A stretch of DNA of 64,000 bases from an uncultured Prevotellaceae bacterium (lineage in GTDB: Bacteria; Bacteroidota; Bacteroidia; Bacteroidales; Muribaculaceae), in assembly GCA_900320245.1 (NCBI GenBank), contig ONRP01000001.1:1-64000 (forward strand), in the 5' to 3' direction. Under the pieces are notes generated by a model. It did no database searches. It was not told the origin of the DNA and saw nothing but the letters and a program-made list of their open reading frames with translations. The position numbers and the translations under genes are program-made. Of the stretch, positions 51,966 through 61,346 are shown one piece after another (the first letter of the stretch is position 1; every line of letters starts with the position of its first letter).

Positions 51966-53021
51966 TTATCGCTGGAAAACTGCCACCATCGGATAGTGGT
52001 CGCTCTCACCCTTCTTGTCACGTCGGCACGAGAGCACCTTCATGTCACCACGGTACAGGATATGGTCAATCTTGACATACAGGTGATTGGTATGGAAGGT
52101 GTAGGTGGGTCCAAAGCCGGCGTCGGCCCACGCGTCACGCAGGTCGTCGCCGCAGATGGTGCGGTAGGCAAACGAGCCGGGCGTCTCGTTCATGTCACCC
52201 ATGACGAGGACATCGGTGCCCGAGTCGTCCAGCAGTTGTCTGACGGCCTGAGACTGGCGCACGTGACCACGGAATCCGCCCGTCAACTTCTTCAGCACCG
52301 ACTTGGCGCGCTGCTTGCGCCCTGACGGCTTGCCCATCGATTCGATGATGCGGTTGTCATTCTGGTTCATGCGCAGTGAACTCAGGTGCATACTCACTAC
52401 CCGGAGGTTCCCTCCAGGCGCATCCACGTCCCAAGCCTTGATAAAGTAGTTCAGAGTATCCTGTGCCAGCACAGGCGACTCCACCTCGGTGAACGGGTAC
52501 TTTGATAAGATGCCCACATCGTAGAAGTGCTTCTTGCGATAGGGATATTTCTCGTAAAGTTCAGCCAACATGGGCTTGAGTTTAGCCTGTTTCTCGAATG
52601 GGAAATAAACCAGACCCTCTTGGATGACCACGATATCGGCATCGGTGTCGAGGATGTAACGCATCGTCTTGCTGGGCTTGCTGTCGCCGTCCTGCCAATT
52701 GAATTGCTCCACATTCATCGTCATCACCGACAGTTGATGCTTATCCTTATCAGGGCTCGAATGGAAAAAGTTGAACGGGGTGATGAGGCGCAACGTGGGC
52801 CAAGCGAGCAAGAAGGCTCCCAACATTACCACGGCTGAGCGCCACTGCCGGAATGCGGCCAACAGCAGCAAGATGACGAGCGCTACCAGCGCCACGGCCG
52901 GCAAGGCGAGCGTCGCCAGCGCCGGCAGAGTCCAGATATTGGGGTCGACACGGCCACCATAGGCCGCAAAGAGCAAAACAAACGAGGCCACAATGGCCAC
53001 TATGCGAGCAATCAGTTTCAT
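51966..53021 (-). CDS. Endonuclease/exonuclease/phosphatase-family protein, membrane-anchored
   Basis: A 351-residue protein with two or three N-terminal membrane helices (RIVAIVASFVLLFAAYGG, ATLALPAVALVALVILLLLAAF) and an EEP hydrolase domain: VMTMNVEQFNW, DADIVVIQEG, VVSMHLSSLRMNQND, DVLVMGDMNETPGS and the last HTNHLYVKIDHILYRG. The catalytic residues of a metal-dependent phosphodiesterase are present. Its start overlaps the end of the acyltransferase gene (ATGA), placing it in the glycan/acyl operon; a lipid or glycan phosphodiester could be its substrate. Confidence 0.9.
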   Translation of the reverse strand: MKLIARIVAIVASFVLLFAAYGGRVDPNIWTLPALATLALPAVALVALVILLLLAAFRQWRSAVVMLGAFLLAWPTLRLITPFNFFHSSPDKDKHQLSVMTMNVEQFNWQDGDSKPSKTMRYILDTDADIVVIQEGLVYFPFEKQAKLKPMLAELYEKYPYRKKHFYDVGILSKYPFTEVESPVLAQDTLNYFIKAWDVDAPGGNLRVVSMHLSSLRMNQNDNRIIESMGKPSGRKQRAKSVLKKLTGGFRGHVRQSQAVRQLLDDSGTDVLVMGDMNETPGSFAYRTICGDDLRDAWADAGFGPTYTFHTNHLYVKIDHILYRGDMKVLSCRRDKKGESDHYPMVAVFQR

Positions 53022-54046
53022 CGCGACAAAACTTTCCAGTCGGTATCAAAAAACGGCTGCTGCGCAACCATACGCGGCAGGTAGGTCTTGAGCAGCCAGA
53101 TGGCCGGCCACTCCAGCAGCATGGTCACTGAGAAGACTATCAGGGCGAGCGGGATGCCCGGCGACATACCGAAGCGCAGGATGAGCAACGAGCGCACAGG
53201 GAGGAAAAACAGCGGGTGCGTACCCAGGATGATCAGCGAGTAACGGCCATAATGACACAGCACCGGAATGTGCGGCAACGGCTTGCAGGCCCAAAACAGC
53301 GCCAAGATGGCAGTAGCGGTCAACAGATAGAATTTCCAATATGCAGGCAGAATCTGGAAATGCAGATTCAGTCCCGTGCTGAACAGGTAGACGGGTAGAG
53401 CGACAACCGCGAGAACCAAGATACCCCAACGGTCCCATATCGACGGCGACAAGGCCCCTACCCTGTTCAGCCCCCACCCCAACACAAAATAAGGCAAGGC
53501 CACAAACGACGTGTCGAGCATGAGGGGCAACTCCACCCTGCGGCATGCCAACACGTAACCGGCCACCGAAATAGCCACTGTCGCCAGCAGCACTCCCCAC
53601 CAGGGTTTGATACAGTGCCTCAGGCCATAGAAGATGACATTGACCCAAAACAGGCTGAGCAGGAACCACAACGGCGTGGTCACCTCCCAGTAGCGCAGGT
53701 AGAACGGCTCGACCAGTCGCACGGGGCTGATGTCGATGGTGTCGGCGCCGATGGCCATGCGTGCCGCCCACTCGAGCAGCCTCACCGCATAGGCTAGCAC
53801 AATGAAGAAAACGAACGGCACAAGGATGTTGTTCACCTTGCGCCGCGTGAAGTCGAGAAAGCCGCCGTAACGCTTGAAGAAGATGCCCGATATGAAATAA
53901 TACATCGGCAGGCGGAAAGCCTGCAAGGCATTATTCAGGTTGGGCGCCAAGTAGTTAAAGAAATCATGGTCGATGTGGTACATCACGATAAGCATGATGC
54001 ACAAACACTTCATCAAGTCGATGTAGGCAATGCGCCTTTGAGCCAT
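53018..54046 (-). CDS. Membrane-bound acyltransferase (acyltransferase 3 family)
   Basis: A 342-residue integral membrane protein with about ten helices. RRIAYIDLMKCLCIMLIVMYHIDHDFFNYL carries the family histidine and is followed by FRLPMYYFISGIFFKRYGG, as in OafA/WcaF-type O-acyltransferases of sugars and related acyl carriers. It is 39 bases behind an acyl carrier protein gene, which suggests that an acyl group made on that carrier, or acetyl-CoA, is transferred to a glycan at the membrane. Confidence 0.92.
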   Translation of the reverse strand: MAQRRIAYIDLMKCLCIMLIVMYHIDHDFFNYLAPNLNNALQAFRLPMYYFISGIFFKRYGGFLDFTRRKVNNILVPFVFFIVLAYAVRLLEWAARMAIGADTIDISPVRLVEPFYLRYWEVTTPLWFLLSLFWVNVIFYGLRHCIKPWWGVLLATVAISVAGYVLACRRVELPLMLDTSFVALPYFVLGWGLNRVGALSPSIWDRWGILVLAVVALPVYLFSTGLNLHFQILPAYWKFYLLTATAILALFWACKPLPHIPVLCHYGRYSLIILGTHPLFFLPVRSLLILRFGMSPGIPLALIVFSVTMLLEWPAIWLLKTYLPRMVAQQPFFDTDWKVLSR

Positions 54047-54085
54047 TGTCGCAGGCCCTGCAAGAGGCAGGGAAAAAGGCCGATG

Positions 54086-54310
54086 TCAGAGTTTGGACTG
54101 CACCATAGCGATGACGCGATGCATGTCGGTCATCTCGGCAATCTCCTCCGGTTCAAGTTCGATGTCAAAGGCTTCCTCTATTTCAGAGGCAAACGTGAGA
54201 TGCCGCAACGAGTCCCATCGGTCACAGTTGCGTTGTGACAATTCAAGGGATACCTCGGTCATGTCAAATACCTCGCGCGCAATTTCTAAAATCCTCTCAT
54301 CCAAGTTCAT
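54086..54310 (-). CDS. Acyl carrier protein 1 of the acyl-glycan locus
   Basis: A 74-residue carrier. Serine 34 in NCDRWDSLRHLTFASEIEEAF is the phosphopantetheine site (DSL motif), followed by the usual helix II and EIAEMTDMHRVIAMV. It overlaps the FkbH gene by four bases (ATGA). FkbH-type enzymes load a glyceryl or similar three-carbon unit onto such a dedicated ACP, which fits this pairing. Confidence 0.93.
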   Translation of the reverse strand: MNLDERILEIAREVFDMTEVSLELSQRNCDRWDSLRHLTFASEIEEAFDIELEPEEIAEMTDMHRVIAMVQSKL

Positions 54311-55902
54311 AGTACTCTGATGTTATAGCAATTCTTAATCTCATAAACTTGATTCAGTTCCAACACATAGTGCTTGGAGCCATCGTCGTCGACGGCAACA
54401 CATTCCATACCCAAGCGGTCATAGAATTGTGCGGTCTGGCCATTCTTTGCCGTCGGCAGATAGGCGGCCGTCACCTTCCTGATGCCGTCGAGCCTCAACA
54501 GGTTGAGCACCGTCTTGACAAAGGCGTCCTCGATGCCCTTGCCCAAGATGCGGCAACTGAGCAGCAGCGAGTCGATGTTCACCGTGACGTCATCGATAGG
54601 CGCTACAAAAACCGCGCCAGTGATGCCGCTGTCACCGAACCTGTCACTGACATTGACGCAGAAGACGCGCCACCCGTCATCGATGTGCTGCTGCACATCG
54701 GTAGCGGTGTAACGGCGTGTAGTGAGGTTGAACTGGTTGGTCTTCTGGGTCATCTGGGCGATGCGCGGCACCCGATGCTCATCGGCCTCGGTAATGTCCA
54801 GGCAGATTTCCAGGCTATAGAGGTAAGCGTCGAGATCGGCAAAAAGCGATTGCTCGGCACGCCGCAGCGCATTGGCCCTGTACTGCTGGGTCTTGGCCCT
54901 GTCCTCGTCGGTCACCTGATAGATGCGGAAGTAGCGCTCCACCAGCGACTTGAAGAACGGAATCAACTGATAGGGCTTGTCGGGGAAGTCAGGCACTTCG
55001 ACCTGCGGCAACAGTTGCTTGACGAGTTCGCGTTCGGCAGGATTGTCATCGATGAAGACCATGCTGTCGAGGCCGATGTTGAGTTCGTCGGCCATTTCCT
55101 TGATATTGGAGGCCTTGTCGTTCCAGTTGATGCGCATAGCGCTGAAGTGCTCTCGCTTGAGGACCATCGCCGGGTTGTTGTTCCACGCCTCATCCACGTC
55201 ACTCTCGTTGTTCTTGCTGCAGATGGCCAGAATCACCCCGTTGTGCGACAAGTGCAGCAGGGCCTGCTGCCACCAGGAATAAGCCTTTCCCGGATAATCA
55301 CCTCCCAGCGTGATGCCATCAACGCCGTCCTCGCCCAGCACGCCACCCCACAGGGTGTTGTCCAGGTCCAGCACAAGGCACTTCTTGGCACGCTGCATCG
55401 ACAACTCAACCTCGACATGCTGCCACCAGGCGGCAAAGTCACGGGCCAACTTGGGGCTGAGCAGCGTTTGGGACATGAGGTAGAACTTCCAATTGATCAG
55501 TTCGTCGCAACTATAGCGGGCAGTAAATTCTTCAAAATCAATCCACTGCACCTGCCGATGGGCCGTCGCCAACTGCCTGATGTGGCTATTGAATGCCGCC
55601 ACGGCCTCGTTCACACTGCCATCATCACCCGTAATCCTCAACGGCATCAGCACGGCCAGCGAGAACACGATGAACGGCTTGTTAGCATCGGCCTGTGACA
55701 ACACATAGTCCAACTTGTCGCTGTAGGAGGCTATCTCCTGCGACAAACGGGTGCTGTCGGCATTGACAGGGACCTGGTAGAACCAGATATAGCGGTCGAC
55801 ATCCTGGGGCACCTCGCTGATGTCGTCATAGCCCGAATAGGTCATGCCGTCATAGCCGAGGAAAGGCTCGACCGTGTGATTGCGAAAGACAAATGTCATC
55901 AT
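54307..55902 (-). CDS. FkbH-like HAD-IIIC phosphatase/acyltransferase
   Basis: A 531-residue protein. The central HAD domain has KKCLVLDLDNTLWGGVLGEDG (DxDxT nucleophile region), AICSKNNESDV and MVFIDDNPAERE; the C-terminal domain is GNAT-like (FGDSGITGAVFV, LSCRILGKGIEDAFV, YDRLGMECV). This is the architecture of FkbH, which takes 1,3-bisphosphoglycerate and forms glyceryl-ACP. The N-terminal 150 residues are a less conserved domain. The ATG at 55902 is used, two bases past the GT2 stop codon; the frame is open to 55986. Confidence 0.92.
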   Translation of the reverse strand: MMTFVFRNHTVEPFLGYDGMTYSGYDDISEVPQDVDRYIWFYQVPVNADSTRLSQEIASYSDKLDYVLSQADANKPFIVFSLAVLMPLRITGDDGSVNEAVAAFNSHIRQLATAHRQVQWIDFEEFTARYSCDELINWKFYLMSQTLLSPKLARDFAAWWQHVEVELSMQRAKKCLVLDLDNTLWGGVLGEDGVDGITLGGDYPGKAYSWWQQALLHLSHNGVILAICSKNNESDVDEAWNNNPAMVLKREHFSAMRINWNDKASNIKEMADELNIGLDSMVFIDDNPAERELVKQLLPQVEVPDFPDKPYQLIPFFKSLVERYFRIYQVTDEDRAKTQQYRANALRRAEQSLFADLDAYLYSLEICLDITEADEHRVPRIAQMTQKTNQFNLTTRRYTATDVQQHIDDGWRVFCVNVSDRFGDSGITGAVFVAPIDDVTVNIDSLLLSCRILGKGIEDAFVKTVLNLLRLDGIRKVTAAYLPTAKNGQTAQFYDRLGMECVAVDDDGSKHYVLELNQVYEIKNCYNIRVL

Positions 55903-55904
55903 CG

Positions 55905-56912
55905 TCACTTCTTTATCAATCGGTAAACTTTGCTCAGGAAGGTCCATAACGGCAGATTCATCATCACGCGATGGATTACCTTCCACTTCATTCCATAATA
56001 ATTGGCCTCGGGACCCACACAGGGGAAGGGATAAAGGCCCGAACGGCGCATGCGCGCCACCACTTCCTCGACCAGGCCGCAGGTCATCGCCTTGGTCAAC
56101 GAGAAGTACAGGTAAACATTCCTCACCCCCGCGACGCTGGCCGGCGCCTTGAGGCCCGTCTGGGCCTCGTAATGCTTGATGACCTCGTCGATTGAAATGG
56201 CTGCATCAACCTGACTGAAGATGCGTTGCTTCAAATGCTCGGGGTCGGGATTATGCATGGCGCTGTCGCCACGGCTGGCATAATTGTAGGGAGCGCTGCC
56301 GTCGTGAGCCACACGGGGCGCATTGAGCAGGAAACGGGCGATGAGTGCCCCGTCCTCACAAACGATGAGGTTGGTGTCGAAGCGCCAATTTCCCTGATTG
56401 AGATAGTCGCGCCTGACCAAGAAGCGCCACACATAGGGCGTCATGGAGTGGTGCTCCAGGTAGTCCACTCCCGTCATCGCGGCGGTTGACGGGTAGTTGT
56501 CGTCACGGTCATGGGGACGGTCGTTGCCATCGGCATCCACACAGTTGTAGTTGAATACCAGCACGTCGAGGCTCTCATCGATGGCCCGCTGCAACAGCGA
56601 TTGCATCATACCCTCAGCCAGATAGTCGTCGCTGTCGACGAACTGGACAAAACGCCCACGAGCGGCATCGAGCGCCTTGTTGCGCGCTGCACTGACGCCG
56701 GCATTGGTCTGGCTGAGAAGCCTCACCTGGGGATGCTCGGCAGCCAAGGCCTCGACCAGTTCACGACCACCGTCGGTGGAACCGTCGTCCACCACAATGA
56801 CCTCATAGCCGTCCACGGGCAGGTCCTGGGCGATAATGGAGCGCAGGCACCTGATGATATAGGCCTCGGTATTGTACAGAGGGATGATGTATGAGAGCAG
56901 AAGTCCGTCCAT
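55905..56912 (-). CDS. GT2-family glycosyltransferase of the acyl-glycan locus
   Basis: A 335-residue GT-A enzyme with LSYIIPLYNTEAYIIRCLRSI, VVDDGSTDGG, AARNKALDAARGRFVQFVDSDD and the acceptor region YRLIKK at the C-terminus. It overlaps the VOC gene stop by one base (TAATG) and precedes the FkbH gene. It probably adds a sugar in the same pathway as the acyl-carrier genes around it. Donor and acceptor unknown. Confidence 0.93.
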   Translation of the reverse strand: MDGLLLSYIIPLYNTEAYIIRCLRSIIAQDLPVDGYEVIVVDDGSTDGGRELVEALAAEHPQVRLLSQTNAGVSAARNKALDAARGRFVQFVDSDDYLAEGMMQSLLQRAIDESLDVLVFNYNCVDADGNDRPHDRDDNYPSTAAMTGVDYLEHHSMTPYVWRFLVRRDYLNQGNWRFDTNLIVCEDGALIARFLLNAPRVAHDGSAPYNYASRGDSAMHNPDPEHLKQRIFSQVDAAISIDEVIKHYEAQTGLKAPASVAGVRNVYLYFSLTKAMTCGLVEEVVARMRRSGLYPFPCVGPEANYYGMKWKVIHRVMMNLPLWTFLSKVYRLIKK

Positions 56913-57319
56913 TAGGCGGGGTTTTCCACGAGTTCGATCAGGCCGTTGTTCTTATTGTACAGGAAAGCGATGCGGCGGTCACCGAGAGCGCAGGCAGGCA
57001 CGGGGCCGCTCACCAGCAGGAAACGCTTGGTCCGCAGCGCGACAATGGCTTCGTCGATGTTCCTGACCTCGTAGCAGAAATGGTAGGGCGTGACGCCGGC
57101 TGTGGCCAGTGTGCGCGCCACAGGACTCTGGTCGTCAAGGGGTTGGAGCAATTCAAGCCTTGGCGCTCCCTCCTTGTCCAGAAAGCAGATGCGCACATGC
57201 TGCAAGGGGTCGTCGACGACCGGTGAGGCCGTGTAGCCCAGCCCGAGATAGAACTCCCGGGTCTTGTCGATATCACGGCAAGCGATGCCGATGTGATGAA
57301 AGACGAGTTCGGAATCCAT
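56912..57319 (-). CDS. VOC-family (glyoxalase/epimerase-like) protein
   Basis: A 135-residue metal-binding VOC protein: FHHIGIACRDIDKTREFYLGLGY at the start, RLELLQPLDDQSP (candidate E ligand), YHFCYEVRNIDEAIVAL (H ligand) and NGLIELVE (E ligand). The pattern resembles methylmalonyl-CoA epimerase. ATG at 57319 overlaps the KASIII stop codon (TGATG). In FkbH/KASIII clusters such proteins may epimerise or isomerise a branched acyl-ACP; that is inference from context. Confidence 0.88.
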   Translation of the reverse strand: MDSELVFHHIGIACRDIDKTREFYLGLGYTASPVVDDPLQHVRICFLDKEGAPRLELLQPLDDQSPVARTLATAGVTPYHFCYEVRNIDEAIVALRTKRFLLVSGPVPACALGDRRIAFLYNKNNGLIELVENPA

Positions 57320-58368
57320 CAATACTCAATGACCGGTGAGACGTTGCAGTCGCGCATCGACATGATTGCCGAGCCCCAACTGAGTCCGGCGCCGAAGGCG
57401 CTGAGCACGACCGTATGGTTGCCGTCGAGTTTGCCTCTCAACTCGCTGGCCATCGTCAAGGGCACCGATGCGCTGCTGGTATTGCCGTATTTGTGGATAC
57501 AGTAAGGCACGCGCTCGGGATTGATTTTCAGTTTCTTCACAAAGAAATCCATCATGAAACGGTTGGCCTGGTGAAAGACGACATAGTCCACATCGTCGAC
57601 CGTCTTTCCGGTTTCCTGGAGCAAGGCCTTGATGCAGCGAGGCACCTTGCTGATCGCAAAATTGAACACATCCATGCCGTCCATAAAGACCTCGAGATCG
57701 TTGCGGATGTTGCCGTCCTCGCGTTCGCGGGCGACACAACTCTCGGGGGTAATGGGGTTGCGCATACCGGCATGAATCTTGAGCACCTCCTCGCCGCTGC
57801 CATCGGTGTTGAGCATGAAGGTCGACTCACCGTAATCACCCTTTTCGATCAGAGTGGCGGTACCGGCATCGCCGTAGAGGGGCCAGTCCACCTTGTCGTG
57901 ACGGTTGACAATCTTGGAGAACGTCTCACCATCGAGCAGCAGCACGCGGTTGACGCCCTGCATCGAGGCATAGGCAAATGCCGTGCTCAGCGCGAACAGG
58001 TAGCCCGAGCAACCGAGCGATATGTCAAAGCACATGGTCTCACGGGGCAGTCCCAGCCGATGCTGCATCAGACACGAAGTGGCGGGGATGCGGTAGTCGG
58101 CCGTCTGACTCATAAACAAGAGCACATCGATGCTTTCGGGCTCGATGTGGTTATCTTCCATAAGTTGCTTTGCTGCCCTGTAACACAGGTCACTGGCCAT
58201 CACATCGGGAGCGGCGATGCGCCGCTGCTCGATGCCGATGTTGTTGATGGTTTTCTCAATTTCTTCCTCGGGGATGAGATACCCCAGGTCTTTATTGTAA
58301 ACAATTTCCGGAGGCACACAGGCACTGATGGCCTTGACGCCCACCCCATGAAATGTAATTTTAGCCAT
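57319..58368 (-). CDS. 3-oxoacyl-ACP synthase III (KASIII/FabH-like), copy 2 of the locus
   Basis: A 349-residue thiolase-fold condensing enzyme. Catalytic Cys in FDISLGCSGYLFAL, His in VVFHQANRFMMD and Asn in KYGNTSSASVPLTM are all present. It is preceded by an ACP gene and followed by VOC and FkbH genes rather than fatty-acid genes, so it likely condenses a special starter with malonyl- or glyceryl-ACP. The ATG at 58368 matches the family start; TTG at 58380 is an alternative. Confidence 0.94.
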   Translation of the reverse strand: MAKITFHGVGVKAISACVPPEIVYNKDLGYLIPEEEIEKTINNIGIEQRRIAAPDVMASDLCYRAAKQLMEDNHIEPESIDVLLFMSQTADYRIPATSCLMQHRLGLPRETMCFDISLGCSGYLFALSTAFAYASMQGVNRVLLLDGETFSKIVNRHDKVDWPLYGDAGTATLIEKGDYGESTFMLNTDGSGEEVLKIHAGMRNPITPESCVAREREDGNIRNDLEVFMDGMDVFNFAISKVPRCIKALLQETGKTVDDVDYVVFHQANRFMMDFFVKKLKINPERVPYCIHKYGNTSSASVPLTMASELRGKLDGNHTVVLSAFGAGLSWGSAIMSMRDCNVSPVIEY

Positions 58369-58466
58369 ATCGTCAGGCAATTAATGTGTTCAACTCACTG
58401 CTGGTATAAACCCGTGAGCCGCCGTCGGCAGCGCCGCGGCGGATTGCTATTTTTATCCTCAGGCCA

Positions 58467-58700
58467 TCAATTGGCTCTCAACTTGACGATGTTGAACAGG
58501 TCCTCGACCGTGTTGCTGCCACGGATATCCTCACCGCGGAACTCAACATCATATTCCTCATCGATCATGGCAATGACCGACAATGCGACAAGAGACGACC
58601 ATTCCTCCAAGTCCTTAAAACAAGTGGTGGCCTGTATCGAATCGGCATCTGTTTCATCAAACAGACCCGCAAAATTCTCTATGAATTGAGTCAAATTCAT
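58467..58700 (-). CDS. Acyl carrier protein 2 of the acyl-glycan locus
   Basis: A 77-residue carrier. The likely phosphopantetheine serine is S36 in LEEWSSLVALSVIAMIDEEY, where the normal DSL reads SSL. This loss of the aspartate is uncommon and may give specificity for one synthase. The promoter TAATTTTG at 58747-58754 shows that a new transcript starts here. It precedes KASIII by about 98 bases. Confidence 0.85.
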   Translation of the reverse strand: MNLTQFIENFAGLFDETDADSIQATTCFKDLEEWSSLVALSVIAMIDEEYDVEFRGEDIRGSNTVEDLFNIVKLRAN

Positions 58701-58746
58701 CTATATATATAGAACGTAGAAACTACGCCAATATTTTCACGAGGTG

Positions 58747-58754
58747 CAAAATTA
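58747..58754 (-). promoter_or_regulatory. -7 promoter element starting the ACP2-to-EEP operon
   Basis: Minus strand TAATTTTG, 46 bases before the ACP2 ATG, in the only sizeable AT-rich gap (58701-58881) of the locus. Confidence 0.6.
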
Positions 58755-58881
58755 TATAAAATTTCTTAATTCAACACCTTTTGAGCACTAATAGCGGCAA
58801 AAAACCTGATTTTTTCATGCACTGACTACCTAAAAAAGGTAAAAAAAGATGAAATCACCGATTTTTTGCCACCAGCAAACC

Positions 58882-59526
58882 TCAAAAATCAAATTTCCTG
58901 GCAGGCACTCCCAGATAGGTGCAGTTGTCCTTGGGCTGCGTCATGAGCACGCTATTAGCCCCCAGGGTAACCCCGTTGCCGATGACCATGCCCTGCAAAA
59001 CCACGCTGGCAACACCCAGCAGGTTGTTGTCGCCGATGGTGATGCCACCCGACAGGTGCGCGCCGGGCATGAGGCCGTTGAAGTCGCCGATGTGGTTATC
59101 GTGCCCCACCACCACGTGGTCGTTGATGAGGTTGAAGTTACCGATGGTGACGTCACACGAGATCATGCAATCGTTCTGGATGATGTTGCCCTCGCCCATA
59201 ATAACGGTCTGCTCGTCGACCAGGAACAAGGAGGGGTCAATCAGGTTGGGGAAAGTGATATGGGGATTGCTGATCAGTTCACGCAGGCGCCTCACTACCT
59301 TGTTGTCGTTGATGGCGATGGCCACTGCCAGCGGATGGTTGATTTGCATCAGGGCATCCATGTTACCCAGGACAGTGCCATAGCGGGACACCGACGAGCC
59401 AGCCGGCTTGGTGTCGTCGAAGAAGCCAATGAGGTTCCAATTGCCGCCGTTACGGTTAATTCTGTCGATGAGGCAGGCCACTTCCTTGCCAAATCCTCCG
59501 GCGCCGTAGATTGCTATATTCATCAT
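58882..59526 (-). CDS. PglD/NeuD-type sugar acyltransferase (left-handed beta-helix)
   Basis: A 214-residue enzyme. N-terminal Rossmann-like part MNIAIYGAGGFGKEVACLID and FDDTKP, then hexapeptide repeats (GEGNIIQNDCMISCDVTIGNFNLINDHVVVGHDNHIGDF, GGITIGDNNLLGVASVVLQGMVIGNGVTLGA). PglD acetylates the UDP-4-amino sugar made by the PglE aminotransferase; here the aminotransferase gene lies directly upstream. The start at 59526 is chosen from the domain; the frame is open to 59556. Confidence 0.93.
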   Translation of the reverse strand: MMNIAIYGAGGFGKEVACLIDRINRNGGNWNLIGFFDDTKPAGSSVSRYGTVLGNMDALMQINHPLAVAIAINDNKVVRRLRELISNPHITFPNLIDPSLFLVDEQTVIMGEGNIIQNDCMISCDVTIGNFNLINDHVVVGHDNHIGDFNGLMPGAHLSGGITIGDNNLLGVASVVLQGMVIGNGVTLGANSVLMTQPKDNCTYLGVPARKFDF

Positions 59527-59566
59527 ATTTCTCAAGATTTTGGTTAATAAATTCATTTGTTATCAC

Positions 59567-60706
59567 TTACTTGCAGCAGGCGAGAATCTCGCGGGCCACA
59601 AGTTCAACGTCCTCGTCGGTGACCCATGGTCCGCTGGGCAGACACAGGCCTTTGGAGAACAGATCCTCGCTCACACCGTTGACATAGGCGGGAGCATCGG
59701 CAAAAACGGGTTGTGTGTGCATGGGTTTCCACAACGGGCGCGACTCGATATTGCAGGCATCAAGATGCTGGCGCACAGTCTCGTAGTCGGTTCCCGTCTT
59801 GGCGGGATCGATAAGGATGGCATTGAGCCAGTAGTTGCTCTGTGAGCGTTCGTCGGCATCGGTGTGGACGGTGATGCCGTCGACCGAGCCGAATAACTCG
59901 ACATAGCGGTCGCACAGGTGGCGGTGGTGGGCCAGGTGCTCGTCGAGGATGGTCATCTGGCCGCGACCGATACCGGCACAGATGTTACTCATGCGGTAGT
60001 TGTAACCGATTTCCTTGTGCAGGTAGTAGGGCATCGGTTCACGCGACTGGGTGGCATAGAACATCACCTTGCGCTTGCTCTCCTCGTCGGGACAGATGAG
60101 GGCACCGCCGCCGCTGGTGGTAATCATCTTGTTGCCATTGAAACTCATGATGCCGAAATCGCCGAAAGTGCCGCACAGTTGATCGCGATAACGCGAACCG
60201 AAGGCCTCGGCCGAGTCCTCGACCACGGGAATCTCATAACGGCGCGCTATCTCCATGATGTCGTCGATGCGGGCAGGCATACCGTACAGATAGACCGGGA
60301 TGATGGCCTTGGGCTTGCGTCCGGTTTTGGCGATACGGTCCTTGATGGCATCCTCGAGCAGATTGGGATCCATATTCCAAGTGTCGGCTTCGCTGTCCAC
60401 AAAGACCGGCGTAGCGCCCTGATAGACAATGGGGTTGGCACTGGCCGAGAAGGTCATTGACTGACAGATCACCTCGTCGCCACGGGTGACACCCAACTTG
60501 ACCAAGGCCAAATGGATGGCCGCCGTTCCGGAACTGAGTGCAACCACATGTTTCCCCTGGCCACAGAGACGCTCAAGGTCCTCCTCAAAAGCATTCACGT
60601 TGGGTCCCAACGGTACCACCCAATTGGTGTCGAATGCCTCTTGAATGTACTTCATCTCTTGACCGCTCATGTGGGCCAGACAAAGTAAAATTTTGTTATT
60701 AGCCAT
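59567..60706 (-). CDS. DegT/DnrJ/EryC1-type sugar aminotransferase (PglE-like)
   Basis: A 379-residue PLP aminotransferase acting on a keto-sugar nucleotide. The N-terminal MANNKILLCLAHMSGQEMKYIQEAF, SGTAAIHLAL, PVVEDSAEAFGSRY, the PLP lysine in FGIMSFNGNKMITTSGGG and YNYRMSNICAGIGRGQM fit PglE (UDP-4-keto-sugar to 4-amino-sugar). A dehydratase that would make the substrate is not in the window. With the PglD-like gene after it, the pair makes an N-acylated 4-amino sugar, with the acyl group possibly coming from the local ACPs rather than acetyl-CoA. Confidence 0.94.
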   Translation of the reverse strand: MANNKILLCLAHMSGQEMKYIQEAFDTNWVVPLGPNVNAFEEDLERLCGQGKHVVALSSGTAAIHLALVKLGVTRGDEVICQSMTFSASANPIVYQGATPVFVDSEADTWNMDPNLLEDAIKDRIAKTGRKPKAIIPVYLYGMPARIDDIMEIARRYEIPVVEDSAEAFGSRYRDQLCGTFGDFGIMSFNGNKMITTSGGGALICPDEESKRKVMFYATQSREPMPYYLHKEIGYNYRMSNICAGIGRGQMTILDEHLAHHRHLCDRYVELFGSVDGITVHTDADERSQSNYWLNAILIDPAKTGTDYETVRQHLDACNIESRPLWKPMHTQPVFADAPAYVNGVSEDLFSKGLCLPSGPWVTDEDVELVAREILACCK

Positions 60707-60742
60707 ACGAAAATATATTTTTAATTATTTGGTTTTCAATGT

Positions 60743-61315
60743 TTAATCCTTGTGGGCATGGCCTGGATAAATGATTCGCTTCAGTGCCATGGCCCGTATG
60801 GCGGCCTCGCTGTGATCGGCCAGGTCCTTATCGCTGTGCGGTATATTGGTCACCGTCTTGACGCCAGGGATGCAACTGTCGCCGGTGAAAAGCGCCTCAT
60901 CGGTTTTCCAAGTCACGCAATCGGGACTGTGACCCGGCGTGTAGACCGCCTCAACCTCGATGCCGTCGAACAATTTCACAGCCTCGCCGTCCTGAACGAT
61001 CTGGACGTTTTCGGGATAGGCCAGCACAAAGGGGTCGCCGTAATATCTCGAGAAGTTGAGTTTATCACTGAGCAAGCCCTCCAATCCAGCCTGGCAGGTA
61101 TACACCTTCAGCGACGGGAACAAGGATATCAGCGTGTTGAGCCCATAAATATGGTCAAAGTGGGCATGTGTGAGCAAGACACCGCACAATCGCCCCTCGA
61201 GCATGGGCACGAGTCGGTCAACATCGCCGCAATCAACCATCCAGGCACAGCCATCCTGTTGCAGGAGATAACTGCACGAACTGAACACCGTATTCACGAC
61301 TTGACTGATGAGCAT
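60743..61315 (-). CDS. Metallo-beta-lactamase-fold hydrolase
   Basis: A 190-residue MBL-fold protein beginning MLISQVVNTVFSSCSYLLQQ. Metal motif LLTHAHFDHIYGLN, then TPGHSPDCVTW and YPGHAHKD. These match the small hydroxyacylglutathione-hydrolase-like group that cuts thioesters. In this cluster it could release an acyl chain from a carrier protein, but a general housekeeping role is not excluded. The ATG at 61315 is chosen because the frame extension up to 61462 overlaps the ATP-grasp gene. Confidence 0.9.
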   Translation of the reverse strand: MLISQVVNTVFSSCSYLLQQDGCAWMVDCGDVDRLVPMLEGRLCGVLLTHAHFDHIYGLNTLISLFPSLKVYTCQAGLEGLLSDKLNFSRYYGDPFVLAYPENVQIVQDGEAVKLFDGIEVEAVYTPGHSPDCVTWKTDEALFTGDSCIPGVKTVTNIPHSDKDLADHSEAAIRAMALKRIIYPGHAHKD

Positions 61316-61346
61316 CACGCCTTCTTCTTGGATTCCGATTAGTCCG

